A stretch of DNA of 64,000 nucleotides from Sediminibacterium sp. (GTDB lineage Bacteria > Bacteroidota > Bacteroidia > Chitinophagales > Chitinophagaceae). The stretch lies in assembly GCA_017983845.1 (NCBI GenBank), contig JAGOAO010000001.1:134136-198135 (forward strand), given 5' to 3'. Numbering within the stretch: the stretch's first letter is position 1; each line of letters opens with the position of its first letter. The translations under genes were made by a program, and so were the position numbers. The notes under the pieces were generated by a model, which saw only the letters and a list, made by a program, of their open reading frames with translations, was not told where the DNA came from and made no database searches. Below, piece by piece: positions 25,411 through 35,200 of this stretch.

Positions 25411-28400
25411 TTATCCTTTTTGTCTAACTAAAATCCTTAGTTTTTGTTCATTTATTTCAATATCAACGCCTTCTTCAAGACTAGAGACCCAATCAATCTG
25501 AGTCGCCAATATTTCGCGGCAAATATAGGCTGAAAATTCATTAATGGAATCTTTCATATTAGGGTTATCCACAATTTGGAGTAAAATCTTGTCTGTGAGC
25601 TCAAAATTGGCCTCTTTTCTAATGTTTTGGACCCTATTTACCAATTCTCGAGCATTTCCTTCCTTTAAAAGGGCTTCAGATAGGCTAATATCCAATGCAA
25701 CTGTCAAATTGCCCTTTACCGCCACACTCCAACCTGGAATATCTTCTGCAATTATATCTACCTCATTGATTAACAATGCGATAGATGTTCCATCCACCTC
25801 AATTTGAAGGCTTCCATTGCGCTCCAACTCGGAAATTGCCTGTTGACTCAATTCCGCAATCACCGCCGAAGCCTGCTTCATCTTCGTACCCAATTTAGCA
25901 CCCAATAATTTAAAGTTCGGTTTTAGCTTCTTACTAATCACACCCTCCGTCTCGGTGATATAATTAATTTCTTTCACGTTTACTTCTGCAAGAATTAATT
26001 CCTCCATTTGCTCAATGGCCAATTTCATTGCAGGGTCTAAAACAGGTATTAATATTTTTTGTAATGGCTGTCTAACTTTGATATTTACCTTTTTACGTAT
26101 AGATAAAACCAAAGAACAAATATCCTGTGCCAATTGCATTCTTGTTTCTAAAGCAGCATCCATTTTAGACGGATCGGCTTTTGGAAAATCAATATGATGT
26201 ATTGAAGTTGCTTCGAATTTTTTAGTGATGCCATTTAAATTTCTAAACAATTGATCACAGAAGAATGGAGCAATTGGCGCCATCAATCTTGCAATCGTCT
26301 CTATACATTCATATAAAGTTTGGTAAGCCGAAATTTTATCCTCTGTATACGTACCTTTCCAGAATCGTCTTCTACATAAACGCACATACCAGTTACTTAA
26401 ATGTTCGTCTACGAATGTCTCAATCGCACGTCCAGCAATGGTTGGCTCAAAGTCATCCATCGCTACCGTCACAGTTTGTACTAAACTATTTAATGAAGAA
26501 ATGACCCAACGATCAATCTCTGGGCGATCTTTTACTGGAATATAATTTTGTTCAAATTTGAATCCATCCACATTGGCATACAATACAAAAAATTGATAGG
26601 TATTGTACAATGTGCCAAAGAATTTTCTTTGCACTTCTTGTATCCCTGATAAATCAAATTTTAAATTATCCCAAGGAGAAGCGTTGGTTACCAAATACCA
26701 TCTTGTCGCATCTGCACCATAGGTTTCTAAAGTTTCAAATGGATTCACCACGTTGCCTAAACGCTTACTCATTTTGTTGCCGTTCTTATCTAACACCAGT
26801 CCATTACTCACCACGGCCTTGTAAGCCACTTTATCAAATAGCAATACGCCCAACGCGTGCAATGTATAGAACCAGCCTCTTGTTTGATCCACACCCTCTG
26901 CGATAAAATCTGCTGGGAAGGCCAATCCTTTTTCTATTAAATCTTTGTTTTCAAATGGATAATGCCATTGTGCATAAGGCATTGCACCTGAATCAAACCA
27001 TACATCCACTAAGTCAGACACACGCTTCATGGGCTGTCCTGATGGACTTAGAATTTCTATTTGGTCTACGAATGGCTTATGTAAATCGACGTCTAATTTG
27101 CCGTCCACAATTTGCAATTGCACATCCTTGTTCAATCCTTTTTCTTTTGCTGCTAAAAATCCTGCAGTCAATTCGTCTATGGATCCAATACAAACTTCTT
27201 CTGTTCCATCTTCTGTTCTCCAGATAGGTAACGGCGTTCCCCAATACCTACTTCTAGATAAATTCCAGTCCACCATATTCTCCAACCAATTTCCAAAACG
27301 ACCTTCGCCTGTACTCTTTGGTTTCCAATTGATGGTCTTATTTAATTCTACCATCCTGTCTTTAACTGCAGTCGTTTTGATAAACCATGCATCCAATGGA
27401 TAATATAAAATAGGTTTGTCTGTTCTCCAACAATGCGGATAATTGTGTTCGTATTTCTCTACTTTAAAAGCACGATTTTCTTTCTTTAATTTCACAGAAA
27501 TATCTACGTTAACATCTTGGAAATCTTTTTCGTCTTTGTAATTCTTAACGAATCTTCCAGCGAATTCTCCTACACCATCAATGAATTTGCCTTCTCTATC
27601 TACTAATGTGATAATTCCTAAATTGTTCTTTTGTCCTACCTTATAGTCATCTGCACCAAAAGCTGGCGAAGTATGTACAATACCCGTTCCATCCTCTGTT
27701 GTCACAAAATCTCCTAAGATAATCTTAAATGGATCTCCTTCGATATTTGCAGGATTGTTGGCGTCAAAAGGCATCAACTGCTCATAACGCAATCCGTTTA
27801 ATTGAGTCCCTTTAAATGTAGCTAGTTCTTTCCATGGTAAAATTTTATCTCCTTCTGCAAAGCTTGTTAAGCTCAAACCCTCTTCTTTGAAATACTTTGA
27901 TACCAAGGCTTTGGCAACAATGACATTGACTGGTAATGCGGTGTATGGATTGTAAGTTGCGATTAAAGCATAGTCAATATTTGGACCAACAGTCAAACCT
28001 AAGTTAGATGGCAAAGTCCATGGGGTTGTTGTCCAAGCCATATAATACACTTCCTTGGTCAATGCATTCGCAGCTGCAGCATCAAAAATAAATTGGCTTT
28101 CTGCAGAAGCAATTGCTTTAAACATCGCTACTACCGAAGTGTCTTTTACGTCTTTATAAGTGCCTGGCTGATTCAACTCGTGTGAACTCAATCCTGTGCC
28201 TGCTGCTGGTGAGTAAGGCTGAATGCTTACACTTTGATACAGGTATCCTTTTTTATAAAGGGTACTTAATATCCACCATAATGTTTCTATATAATTGTTT
28301 TCAAAAGTGATGTATGGATTGTTTAAGTCCACCCAATAGCCCATTTTATTGGTGATATCGTCCCACTCTTTTTTATAACGCAATACGGCTTCTCTACACT

Positions 28401-28761
28401 TTTTGTTGTAGTCTTCTACGGATATTGTCTTTCCTATATCTTCTTTAGTAATTCCTAATTCTTTTTCAACACCTAATTCTACTGGCAAACCATGGGTATC
28501 CCATCCACCCTTACGCTTTACTTGAAAACCCTGCATGGTTTTATAACGACAAACCATGTCCTTTAAAGTTCTTGAAATAACGTGGTGAATACCAGGCATC
28601 CCGTTGGCGCTTGGAGGACCTTCATAAAACACGAACGGTGTTTTACCTTCTCTTAATTGAACGGATTGTTCAAATGCTTGTTCTTTTTTCCAAGCTGCTA
28701 AAATTTCCGCCTCTATTGTTGGCAAATGTAAGCCACTGAATTCTGGATATTGATTACTCAT
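25411..28761 (-). CDS. ileS: isoleucyl-tRNA synthetase
   Basis: Charges tRNA-Ile; class I synthetase with an editing domain. The 1116 residues are long for bacteria and fit the larger, eukaryote-like subclass. The catalytic signature is PPSANGMPGIHH at 49-60, where the first His of the HIGH box is replaced by Gly, as in related Bacteroidota enzymes. KMSKR is at 663-667. Between them lie the editing domain (TTPWTLPSNLGLTVGP; TEDGTGIVHTSPAFGADDY) and the GWDTHGLPVELGVEKELGI motif. The anticodon-binding C-terminal part starts near 720 (RPEIDRWVISSLNSLVQTV). ATG at 28759-28761. The dksA-like gene follows with 2 bp between; lspA lies 68 bp upstream on the same strand. Confidence 0.97.
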   Translation of the reverse strand: MSNQYPEFSGLHLPTIEAEILAAWKKEQAFEQSVQLREGKTPFVFYEGPPSANGMPGIHHVISRTLKDMVCRYKTMQGFQVKRKGGWDTHGLPVELGVEKELGITKEDIGKTISVEDYNKKCREAVLRYKKEWDDITNKMGYWVDLNNPYITFENNYIETLWWILSTLYKKGYLYQSVSIQPYSPAAGTGLSSHELNQPGTYKDVKDTSVVAMFKAIASAESQFIFDAAAANALTKEVYYMAWTTTPWTLPSNLGLTVGPNIDYALIATYNPYTALPVNVIVAKALVSKYFKEEGLSLTSFAEGDKILPWKELATFKGTQLNGLRYEQLMPFDANNPANIEGDPFKIILGDFVTTEDGTGIVHTSPAFGADDYKVGQKNNLGIITLVDREGKFIDGVGEFAGRFVKNYKDEKDFQDVNVDISVKLKKENRAFKVEKYEHNYPHCWRTDKPILYYPLDAWFIKTTAVKDRMVELNKTINWKPKSTGEGRFGNWLENMVDWNLSRSRYWGTPLPIWRTEDGTEEVCIGSIDELTAGFLAAKEKGLNKDVQLQIVDGKLDVDLHKPFVDQIEILSPSGQPMKRVSDLVDVWFDSGAMPYAQWHYPFENKDLIEKGLAFPADFIAEGVDQTRGWFYTLHALGVLLFDKVAYKAVVSNGLVLDKNGNKMSKRLGNVVNPFETLETYGADATRWYLVTNASPWDNLKFDLSGIQEVQRKFFGTLYNTYQFFVLYANVDGFKFEQNYIPVKDRPEIDRWVISSLNSLVQTVTVAMDDFEPTIAGRAIETFVDEHLSNWYVRLCRRRFWKGTYTEDKISAYQTLYECIETIARLMAPIAPFFCDQLFRNLNGITKKFEATSIHHIDFPKADPSKMDAALETRMQLAQDICSLVLSIRKKVNIKVRQPLQKILIPVLDPAMKLAIEQMEELILAEVNVKEINYITETEGVISKKLKPNFKLLGAKLGTKMKQASAVIAELSQQAISELERNGSLQIEVDGTSIALLINEVDIIAEDIPGWSVAVKGNLTVALDISLSEALLKEGNARELVNRVQNIRKEANFELTDKILLQIVDNPNMKDSINEFSAYICREILATQIDWVSSLEEGVDIEINEQKLRILVRQKG

Positions 28762-28829
28762 AAAACGCTTGTCCTATCTGATTTTTAGGCCATGAAGGTA
28801 CGAATAAGCGCTCAAAAAAGGAAACGAAA

Positions 28830-29465
28830 TTATGCTTGCTCTTCGGAAGGGAAAAACTTGCTTTGAAATACAAATAAAGCGATCACCCCCGAACTGATGG
28901 CCATATCGGCAAAATTGAAGACTGGACGGAAGAATTCAAAGGATTCTCCACCCCAAATTGGGACCCAATTAGGGAATTGCGCATCTGTGATGATTGGGAA
29001 ATAGAACATATCCACCACTTTGCCATGTAGGAAACTAGCATAACCGCCTCCTTCCGGCAAAAACTGAGCGACCATGGTCGTATAGGGAATACTCGCATCA
29101 AAAAGTAGCCCGTAAAACATACTATCAATTAAATTCCCCAATGCACCAGCATAAATGAGTGCCGAACAAATGATAAATCCATTATGGTATTGCTTTTGTA
29201 TAAATCCTTTAATCAAAAATGTGCCCCAAATTACTGCAATCAATCTAAACAAGGTTAAGGCAATCTTACCAAACCCTCCTCCAAATTTCAAGCCCCAGGC
29301 CATGCCCTCGTTTTCTACAAAATGCAACCTGAACCAAGAACCCATCACTTGATGTTCTTCTCCCAAGAAAAAATTCAATTTGATATAAAACTTTAGCAAC
29401 TGATCGATTGCGATAATGGCAATGATCAATGCAGCTACTTTTTTCCCATTCATCTGTAGATTCAT
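28830..29465 (-). CDS. lspA: lipoprotein signal peptidase (signal peptidase II)
   Basis: Cleaves the signal peptide of lipoproteins after lipid attachment; an aspartyl protease in the inner membrane. In 211 residues the four helices are visible, with active-site Asp114 in GALGNLIDSMF and Asp187 in VFNFADMAI. Between these Asp residues the protein carries an insertion of about 45 residues (PYTTMVAQFLPEGGGYASF region) compared with E. coli LspA, which makes it longer than the usual 160-170. Two in-frame ATGs (codons 1 and 5) are possible starts. It is 3 bp downstream of terC. Its substrates are plentiful in this window. Confidence 0.95.
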   Translation of the reverse strand: MNLQMNGKKVAALIIAIIAIDQLLKFYIKLNFFLGEEHQVMGSWFRLHFVENEGMAWGLKFGGGFGKIALTLFRLIAVIWGTFLIKGFIQKQYHNGFIICSALIYAGALGNLIDSMFYGLLFDASIPYTTMVAQFLPEGGGYASFLHGKVVDMFYFPIITDAQFPNWVPIWGGESFEFFRPVFNFADMAISSGVIALFVFQSKFFPSEEQA

Positions 29466-29468
29466 ATA

Positions 29469-30437
29469 TTAAAGAGTATTGTCCTTGAAGTCCTTTGGAA
29501 GGTTCTTTTGACGATTTGAGAAGATAGAATATAAAATAGATCCTGTAATGGAGAACACAATCACTAGTAAAGACAAAAGCACTTGTGTGTTTTTATCCAT
29601 GACCATATTGATATAATGTTCACCTAGCATTTTAACGCCAATGAAAATTAATACGATTGCAATACCTTGCTGTAAATGCTCAAACTCATTCACTGCACCT
29701 CTTAGTAAAAAGAATAAAGAACGCAGACCAAGTATGGCAAAAATATTAGAAGTGTAAATCACTAAACTACTCATAGAAATACCCATCACTGCAGGAATAG
29801 AATCCAATGCAAATACTAAATCAATTGCAGCCAATAATACGACCACCACGAAAAGGCTTGTGTACATTGGTTTTCCACCAATACGCATCATGAATTTTCC
29901 ATTCCCATCTTCGTTGGTGATTGGTAAAAACTTTTTTAAGAAATGGTAAATTTTTGAATTGTGTGGATCAAATGCTTCATCCTCACTCGCTGTAAACATC
30001 TTGTATCCGGTGTACAATAAAAACACGCCAAATAGGTATAAAATCCAAGCGAACTTGGCAACCAATGCCACACCTACTGTGATAAAGATGACCCTAAAGA
30101 CTATCGCTATTAAAATACCTATTAATAAAGCCCTTGAAATATGTTGTTCTTTTACTTTGAAGGCATCAAAAATTAAAATAAAAACAAAAATATTGTCAAT
30201 ACTTAAACTCCACTCCATTAAGTATCCGCTTAAATATTCAAATGCTAATTTCTGGCCTTCTTCTACCCACATGAAAACAAAAAATCCCAAAGCAAGCATC
30301 ACCCAAATAAATGTTTGTTTAAGTGCTTGACGAATGGTGATGGTGGTGTTTTTTTTACTAAGAAACCCTAAGTCTAGTATTAACGCAGTCACAACGACTA
30401 CCCCAAATACGGCATATACAATTTGATCTGTTGTCAT
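29469..30437 (-). CDS. TerC family integral membrane protein
   Basis: A polytopic membrane protein of the TerC/Alx family, with roles in metal (manganese) export or tellurite resistance in relatives. The 322 residues hold about eight helices. Family marks are EYLSGYLMEWSLSIDNIFVF near 75 and AAIDLVFALDSIPAVMGIS near 205, each with conserved acidic residues in the membrane. ATG at 30435-30437. It lies between gldFG (14 bp upstream) and lspA (3 bp downstream), so all three are likely one transcript. Confidence 0.93.
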   Translation of the reverse strand: MTTDQIVYAVFGVVVVTALILDLGFLSKKNTTITIRQALKQTFIWVMLALGFFVFMWVEEGQKLAFEYLSGYLMEWSLSIDNIFVFILIFDAFKVKEQHISRALLIGILIAIVFRVIFITVGVALVAKFAWILYLFGVFLLYTGYKMFTASEDEAFDPHNSKIYHFLKKFLPITNEDGNGKFMMRIGGKPMYTSLFVVVVLLAAIDLVFALDSIPAVMGISMSSLVIYTSNIFAILGLRSLFFLLRGAVNEFEHLQQGIAIVLIFIGVKMLGEHYINMVMDKNTQVLLSLLVIVFSITGSILYSIFSNRQKNLPKDFKDNTL

Positions 30438-30451
30438 GCCGTAAAGATAAG

Positions 30452-32902
30452 CTATGATTTAGATTCGACAAATCGAGATTGACGGTAATAATGCCAGCCC
30501 CAGTAGCCTATACCCAATAAAAATAAAGGAGCACCCAATAAAAACAATTGTATCCATCTTCTGTTGGCTGCCACTTTCCCTGGATCTAACTGCCTTAATA
30601 CTAGATTTTTTTTACGCGCTTCCAATAAGCGCACTGGCTCATTTAAATAGGCTATGGCATTTTGAAAAAAGACATTGTTGGCAAATTGAATTGCTTCATA
30701 AGGTATCACTCCCATCGGTAAAGGGCCTTTTTGCGGGTCTACAAAATTGGTCATTAAATTAGCATCAGCAAGCACTATCTGTTTTGCCGGCTTATCTCCC
30801 GAAGCTTTAAACGCTTTACCTGTAGCCATTTGAACCGAGTCCATCAAAGCTTTTGTGAGCCTACCGCTAAAAGCAGATTTGAATGACCCTTCCAATAAAA
30901 CTGCAACAGGGATATGTTGTTGAGTGAAACTTGCCAAAGCGCCCTCCTGCTGACCACTATTGATTTGGATCATGGTTGGACTACTAATAATCCTACTTGT
31001 GGTATCGGTAGTCAATAAAATTGTTTTAGTGATGCCTATTGCGCGCACTGTATCTATACTTGCCGGAAAAGCGGTCAGTACCCTGTCCATATTTTGCACC
31101 ATTGGGTGTTCGGATCCTGCTTGTACAAATGGATAATAAGGCCAAGGCACCCTTTGTATAATGGGCGCTCCTGCTGCATCGACACCCACTACCATGGGCA
31201 GCTTTACACAATTTAAGTCTTGAACTAAATTAGGATTCACCCTTACGCCATATTTAAACAACTGCGCGTCCAATCCTAGCCCTCGGTCATAAGCCAGGTA
31301 TTCGCCAGCTGTATTGCGTAAACTATCATATTCTGCATACAAAGGATCTAGCGCCCAGATCACATTCCCTCCGCCTAAAACAAATTGGTCAATTTTTAAT
31401 TGATCTAATTCTGTAAATCGTTGTGTTGGTTTTACAATTAATAAAGTGTTGATTTTTGAAGGGTCTGGGAATCCTTTTTGCAAATCAAAGACGCCCAAAT
31501 TGTATTGATTTTTGATTGACTTTCCTAAATCATTCACCGTATAATCCAAAGGCTCTCCATTGCCAACAAGATAGGCGATACTAGGTCGCACTGTTCTATT
31601 CAATAAATAAATAGCTTGGACAATTTTGTATTCCAATAAGGCTTCTGCTGCATTATAGCTCGCTTCTACATCTATTTCTGGAATGTCTTTAATGACATTG
31701 TAGGGTTTGAAATATTGTTTACTACTTCTTAAATCAATTGCGATTGGTTTTTGTCCTTCTACTTCTATCAACAAACCTGGCACCAATAATTGATCTAGTT
31801 TTTTATCTGTTATGGTGGCTGAATTTTGAAAACGATCTATTGGCAAACCTTGCTTTTGTAAACTATCATAAAAATTCAACAAGGCAGTATCCTTGTACAT
31901 TTCACCAGGCACCGTCTGCTCCCAACTAATCCATGTTGGATTCAACTGCTGTAATTTCTCAAGAAATTGCGTAGTGGAGATTTCTAATTTTTTATAATGT
32001 GCTGGCAATTCCCCACCCAAATAAACATGAATTTTAACAGGCTGATTCACTTGCTGAATCAATGTCTTGGATTGAGTACTAATGGTATAACGCTGGTCTT
32101 TTGTTAAATCAATTTGTAAAGGATATAGGTAGCTTAAATAGTTGAGTAATAATAGGACAAATAAAATCCAACTATACTTAAACTTTCCTGACAACTGTTC
32201 TATACAACCCAGCCCAAATAAAAGGATGATGGTTTTGAAATACAATACATCCTGAAGTACAATGGCACCCTTGTTTAGATTTTGATAATGTGCTGAGAGG
32301 CCTAGTTGACGAATATAATAATCATATCCATTTTGGAAAAAACTCAACTCCGCTATCCAATCAAACCCTTTGTATAAAAAAATACAAATTAAAACCGAGG
32401 CCAATAATGCGACGATAGTATGCTTGGTCGTACTACTTACAAAAACACCCACAGCTACATACACTGCAGCCAATGAAAACAGGCCTATATAAGAGCCAAT
32501 GGTTGCGCCCCAGTCAATCCCACCTACTGCACTCAAACTATTTAATGCAATTGCGTAAAGGAAAGTAGGCAGGATAGCTAAAATAGTAATACTTACTACA
32601 CCTAAGTATTTCCCCATCAAGATAGACCTAGTAGTGATAGGCAAACTCTTTAAAATCTCATAGGTACCTTGATTGAATTCTTCTGAAAAGCTCCTCATGG
32701 TGATGGCAGGGATCAATAAAACCAACACCCATGGCGCAAAATCAAAATAGACTTGCAAGCTTGTATAGCCAAAGTCTAAAACATTAAAATTGGGCAGCAC
32801 AAATAATAGCACCCCATTCACCAGTAAGTAAAAACTAATAATCAGGTAGCCAGATAAGCTTCCAAAATAATGCACCCACTCTTTTTTACATATTGCCCAC
32901 AT
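30452..32902 (-). CDS. gldFG: GldF-GldG fusion: gliding-motility-type ABC transporter permease plus auxiliary subunit
   Basis: A single 816-residue frame covers two proteins that are separate in Flavobacterium johnsoniae. Residues 1-240 are GldF-like: an ABC-2 permease with SLSGYLIISFYLLVNGVLLF, FDFAPWVLVLLIPAITMRSF and EEFNQGTYEILKSLPI. From about 245 the GldG part starts with a helix and YPLQIDLTKDQRYTIS. It continues with IHVYLGGELPAHYKK, GLLIEVEGQ and NRTVRPSIAYLVGNGE (a periplasmic domain), and ends in a C-terminal membrane anchor (WIQLFLLGAPLFLLGIGYWG). There is no stop or frameshift at the junction. The ATPase GldA is not adjacent. GldFG is needed for gliding in flavobacteria, but it occurs in non-gliding members too, so motility should not be assumed. 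A -7 box lies 4 nt before the ATG. Confidence 0.9.
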   Translation of the reverse strand: MWAICKKEWVHYFGSLSGYLIISFYLLVNGVLLFVLPNFNVLDFGYTSLQVYFDFAPWVLVLLIPAITMRSFSEEFNQGTYEILKSLPITTRSILMGKYLGVVSITILAILPTFLYAIALNSLSAVGGIDWGATIGSYIGLFSLAAVYVAVGVFVSSTTKHTIVALLASVLICIFLYKGFDWIAELSFFQNGYDYYIRQLGLSAHYQNLNKGAIVLQDVLYFKTIILLFGLGCIEQLSGKFKYSWILFVLLLLNYLSYLYPLQIDLTKDQRYTISTQSKTLIQQVNQPVKIHVYLGGELPAHYKKLEISTTQFLEKLQQLNPTWISWEQTVPGEMYKDTALLNFYDSLQKQGLPIDRFQNSATITDKKLDQLLVPGLLIEVEGQKPIAIDLRSSKQYFKPYNVIKDIPEIDVEASYNAAEALLEYKIVQAIYLLNRTVRPSIAYLVGNGEPLDYTVNDLGKSIKNQYNLGVFDLQKGFPDPSKINTLLIVKPTQRFTELDQLKIDQFVLGGGNVIWALDPLYAEYDSLRNTAGEYLAYDRGLGLDAQLFKYGVRVNPNLVQDLNCVKLPMVVGVDAAGAPIIQRVPWPYYPFVQAGSEHPMVQNMDRVLTAFPASIDTVRAIGITKTILLTTDTTSRIISSPTMIQINSGQQEGALASFTQQHIPVAVLLEGSFKSAFSGRLTKALMDSVQMATGKAFKASGDKPAKQIVLADANLMTNFVDPQKGPLPMGVIPYEAIQFANNVFFQNAIAYLNEPVRLLEARKKNLVLRQLDPGKVAANRRWIQLFLLGAPLFLLGIGYWGWHYYRQSRFVESKS

Positions 32903-32906
32903 GCCT

Positions 32907-32914
32907 CAAAGCTA
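32907..32914 (-). promoter_or_regulatory. TAnnTTTG -7 box directly before gldFG
   Basis: TAGCTTTG on the minus strand is an exact -7 match ending 4 nt before the gldFG ATG (32902). It follows immediately on the T-tract of the terminator for the isc genes, so the -33 region would fall in that hairpin. Confidence 0.45.
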
Positions 32915-32915
32915 C

Positions 32916-32942
32916 AAAAAAGCCCCCGAGTTTCGGGGGCTT
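32916..32942 (-). terminator. intrinsic terminator of the isc operon
   Basis: On the minus strand AAGCCCCCGA, a 3-nt loop and TCGGGGGCTT form a 10-bp stem followed by TTTTTG. It lies 68 bp after the iscA-like stop. Confidence 0.9.
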
Positions 32943-33010
32943 GTAAATATTCTTTAGTAGGGACTATGGATTTCGAAAAATTTTCAATTTTTTGAAAAAA
33001 ATCATAAAAG

Positions 33011-33364
33011 CTACACTGCGAAACTTTCTCCACATCCACAACTTCTACTTGCGTTGGGATTGTTGAAATAAAATCCTTTTCCATTCAATCCGTCCGAAAA
33101 TTCTAATTCTGTGTTGACCAAGTATAAAAAGCTTTTCAAGTCGGTCACAATTTTCACGCCGTTGTCTTCAAATACCTGATCCATTGGCTTAATCTCGTTG
33201 TCAAAATCTAATTTGTAACTCAATCCTGAGCAGCCGCCGCCCACGACACCTACTCTTAAAAAATAGTTGGGGTCTTCCGCGACACCAGCATCCAGCATCA
33301 GTTGTTTTACTTTTGCTTTTGCCTTTTCGCTTACATAAATGGTATTTTCTAGTACTTCGCTCAT
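33011..33364 (-). CDS. iron-sulfur cluster assembly A-type carrier (IscA/SufA/ErpA-like)
   Basis: A-type carrier that receives Fe-S clusters and delivers them to target proteins. The 117 residues hold the three ligand cysteines: Cys45 in GGGCSGLSYKLDF, and Cys109 and Cys111 in SRSCGCGESF. ATG at 33362-33364. It is third in the order iscS - iscU - this gene, 12 bp after iscU. Confidence 0.95.
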   Translation of the reverse strand: MSEVLENTIYVSEKAKAKVKQLMLDAGVAEDPNYFLRVGVVGGGCSGLSYKLDFDNEIKPMDQVFEDNGVKIVTDLKSFLYLVNTELEFSDGLNGKGFYFNNPNASRSCGCGESFAV

Positions 33365-33376
33365 GCTACTTAAAAA

Positions 33377-33793
33377 TTAGTGGATACGCTCTTCAAACAC
33401 CAATTGCTCCAAACCATTCTTAGCACGGTAGTCATTGATGGCTGCCTTGATAGCATCTTCTGCCAATACTGAACAGTGAATCTTCACTGGAGGCAAGTTT
33501 AATTCTTCTACTAAATCCATGTTGTCAATTTTAACTGCTTCGTCAACTGACTTTCCTTTTAACCACTCTGTAGCTAAAGAAGAAGAAGCAATTGCAGATC
33601 CGCAACCAAATGTTTTGAATTTAGCATCAGTGATGATACCTGTAGCGTCGTCTACTTGAATTTGTAAACGCATTACGTCACCACATTCTGGTGCACCAAC
33701 TAAACCAGTACCTACTGTTTTAGATGCTTTATCTAATGTTCCTACATTTTTAGGATTAGAATAATGATCGATTACTTTATCTGAATATGCCAT
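33377..33793 (-). CDS. iscU: Fe-S cluster scaffold protein
   Basis: Scaffold on which IscS-derived sulfur and iron are assembled. The 138 residues show all cluster ligands: Cys37 and Asp39 in GAPECGDVM, Cys64 in FGCGSAIASSS, and His106-Cys107 in KIHCSVLAEDAI. The C-terminal VFEERIH extends slightly beyond the E. coli length of 128. It is 78 bp downstream of iscS; that gap holds a 7-bp hairpin (AGTATTT/AAATACT) and a 12-nt repeat of the iscS end. The chaperones HscA/HscB and ferredoxin of the proteobacterial isc operon are absent. Confidence 0.95.
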   Translation of the reverse strand: MAYSDKVIDHYSNPKNVGTLDKASKTVGTGLVGAPECGDVMRLQIQVDDATGIITDAKFKTFGCGSAIASSSLATEWLKGKSVDEAVKIDNMDLVEELNLPPVKIHCSVLAEDAIKAAINDYRAKNGLEQLVFEERIH

Positions 33794-33871
33794 GATTGAA
33801 AATTTTTAATTGTTAATTTTAAAATGCTAAGTATTTTGAAATACTAGTGATGTGCCTTTCGGAACACCTTA

Positions 33872-35089
33872 TTAGTGATGTGCCCATTGAATAGCATCGA
33901 TATCGATTCCTTCTTTGAACATTTCCCATAATGGGCTCATCTCTCTTAGTTTCAACACAGTATCCGTCACTGCCTTGATCGTAAAATCGATTTGCTCTTC
34001 TGTGGTATATCTTCCTAAACCAAAACGCAATGAGCTATGTGCTAAATCATCCCCTAAGCCTAAAGCTTTCAATACATAGCTAGGTTCTAATGAAGCCGAT
34101 GTACAAGCCGAACCAGAAGACAATGCGATGTCTTGGTTAAAGCCCATCATCAAACCTTCACCTTCTACATATTTGAAAGAAATATTGCTCACATGTGGCA
34201 AACGATGCAATGGATTTCCATTTACATATGACTCATCAATTTGTTTCAATGCATTCTCTAACTTATCTCTTAACTTAGAAATACGCTCCGTATCAGAAGC
34301 CATTTCTAGTCTTGCTAATTCGCATGCTTTACCAAAACCAACAATACCAGGCACGTTTAAAGTACCGCTACGCATCCCTCTTTCGTGTCCACCACCGTCT
34401 AATTGTGCAGTTACTTTTACTCTTGGATTTTTACGACGAACATATAAAGCACCCACCCCTTTAGGGCCGTACATTTTATGTGCTGTAAACGCCATTAAGT
34501 CAATACCATCTGCATTTACATCAACAGGTATTTTACCTACTGCTTGTACTGCATCTGTGAAAAACAATGCACCATGCTTTTTAGCAATCGCACTGATTTC
34601 TTTCACTGGCTGAACTACACCAATTTCGTTATTTGCATACATGATGGCTACTAATATTGTAGTAGGTCTCATAGCAGCTTCTAATTCTTTTAAGTCAACC
34701 AATCCGTCAGGTTGTACTTCTAAATAAGTCACTTCAGCACCCAATTTCTCTAAGTGCTTACAAGTATCTAATACGGCTTTATGTTCTGTAGTACAAGTGA
34801 TAATGTGGTTGCCCTTGCTTGCGTACATTTCATATACACCCTTGATGCCTAAATTATCTCCTTCAGTTGCTCCTGAAGTAAAAATGATCTCTTTTGGATC
34901 GGCGCCAATTAATTGAGCAATTTGCTCACGAGCATAATCAACTGCCTCTTCTGCATGCCATCCGAATGAATGGTTTCTACTAGCTGCATTTCCGAAATTT
35001 TCGGTAAAATATGGAATCATCGCCTCCAAAACCCTTGGATCCATTGGAGTAGTGGCATTATGATCAAGATAAATTGGTAATTTTAACAT
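33872..35089 (-). CDS. iscS: cysteine desulfurase
   Basis: PLP enzyme that takes sulfur from cysteine for Fe-S clusters and tRNA thiolation. The 405 residues match IscS length. Marks are the N-terminal [34 protein letters not shown] near 73, the PLP lysine in [10 protein letters not shown], and the mobile catalytic Cys in [16 protein letters not shown] at 35087-35089. It leads the isc operon. A TAACTTTG -7 box lies 28 nt upstream, giving a normal leader. Confidence 0.97.
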   Translation of the reverse strand: MLKLPIYLDHNATTPMDPRVLEAMIPYFTENFGNAASRNHSFGWHAEEAVDYAREQIAQLIGADPKEIIFTSGATEGDNLGIKGVYEMYASKGNHIITCTTEHKAVLDTCKHLEKLGAEVTYLEVQPDGLVDLKELEAAMRPTTILVAIMYANNEIGVVQPVKEISAIAKKHGALFFTDAVQAVGKIPVDVNADGIDLMAFTAHKMYGPKGVGALYVRRKNPRVKVTAQLDGGGHERGMRSGTLNVPGIVGFGKACELARLEMASDTERISKLRDKLENALKQIDESYVNGNPLHRLPHVSNISFKYVEGEGLMMGFNQDIALSSGSACTSASLEPSYVLKALGLGDDLAHSSLRFGLGRYTTEEQIDFTIKAVTDTVLKLREMSPLWEMFKEGIDIDAIQWAHH

Positions 35090-35117
35090 AGTTCTATTTT
35101 ATATTTGTCTAAGACCA

Positions 35118-35125
35118 CAAAGTTA
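35118..35125 (-). promoter_or_regulatory. TAnnTTTG -7 box of the isc operon
   Basis: TAACTTTG on the minus strand is an exact -7 match, 28 nt before the iscS start. No IscR-like operator was recognised nearby. Confidence 0.45.
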
Positions 35126-35200
35126 AAGATTGAACAGCAATATGTAGGATTTCGTTAGCTTTAGAGCTCAATTTTTTCCCAATTCGTAAAACAAGCAGAG

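Noticed and set aside
24810-25427. Long plus-strand frame of Phe-Ala-Gly repeats (205 codons)
   Set aside because: It is the complement of the Lys-Ala-Pro repeat region of the DksA-like gene; no natural start context or family, so an artefact of low-complexity DNA.
26265-27403. Several 79-124-codon plus-strand frames opposite ileS
   Set aside because: They are shadows of ileS with no signal, domain or start context.
34128-34613. 161-codon plus-strand frame opposite iscS
   Set aside because: Shadow of a strongly conserved gene; its codon pattern follows the complement of iscS.
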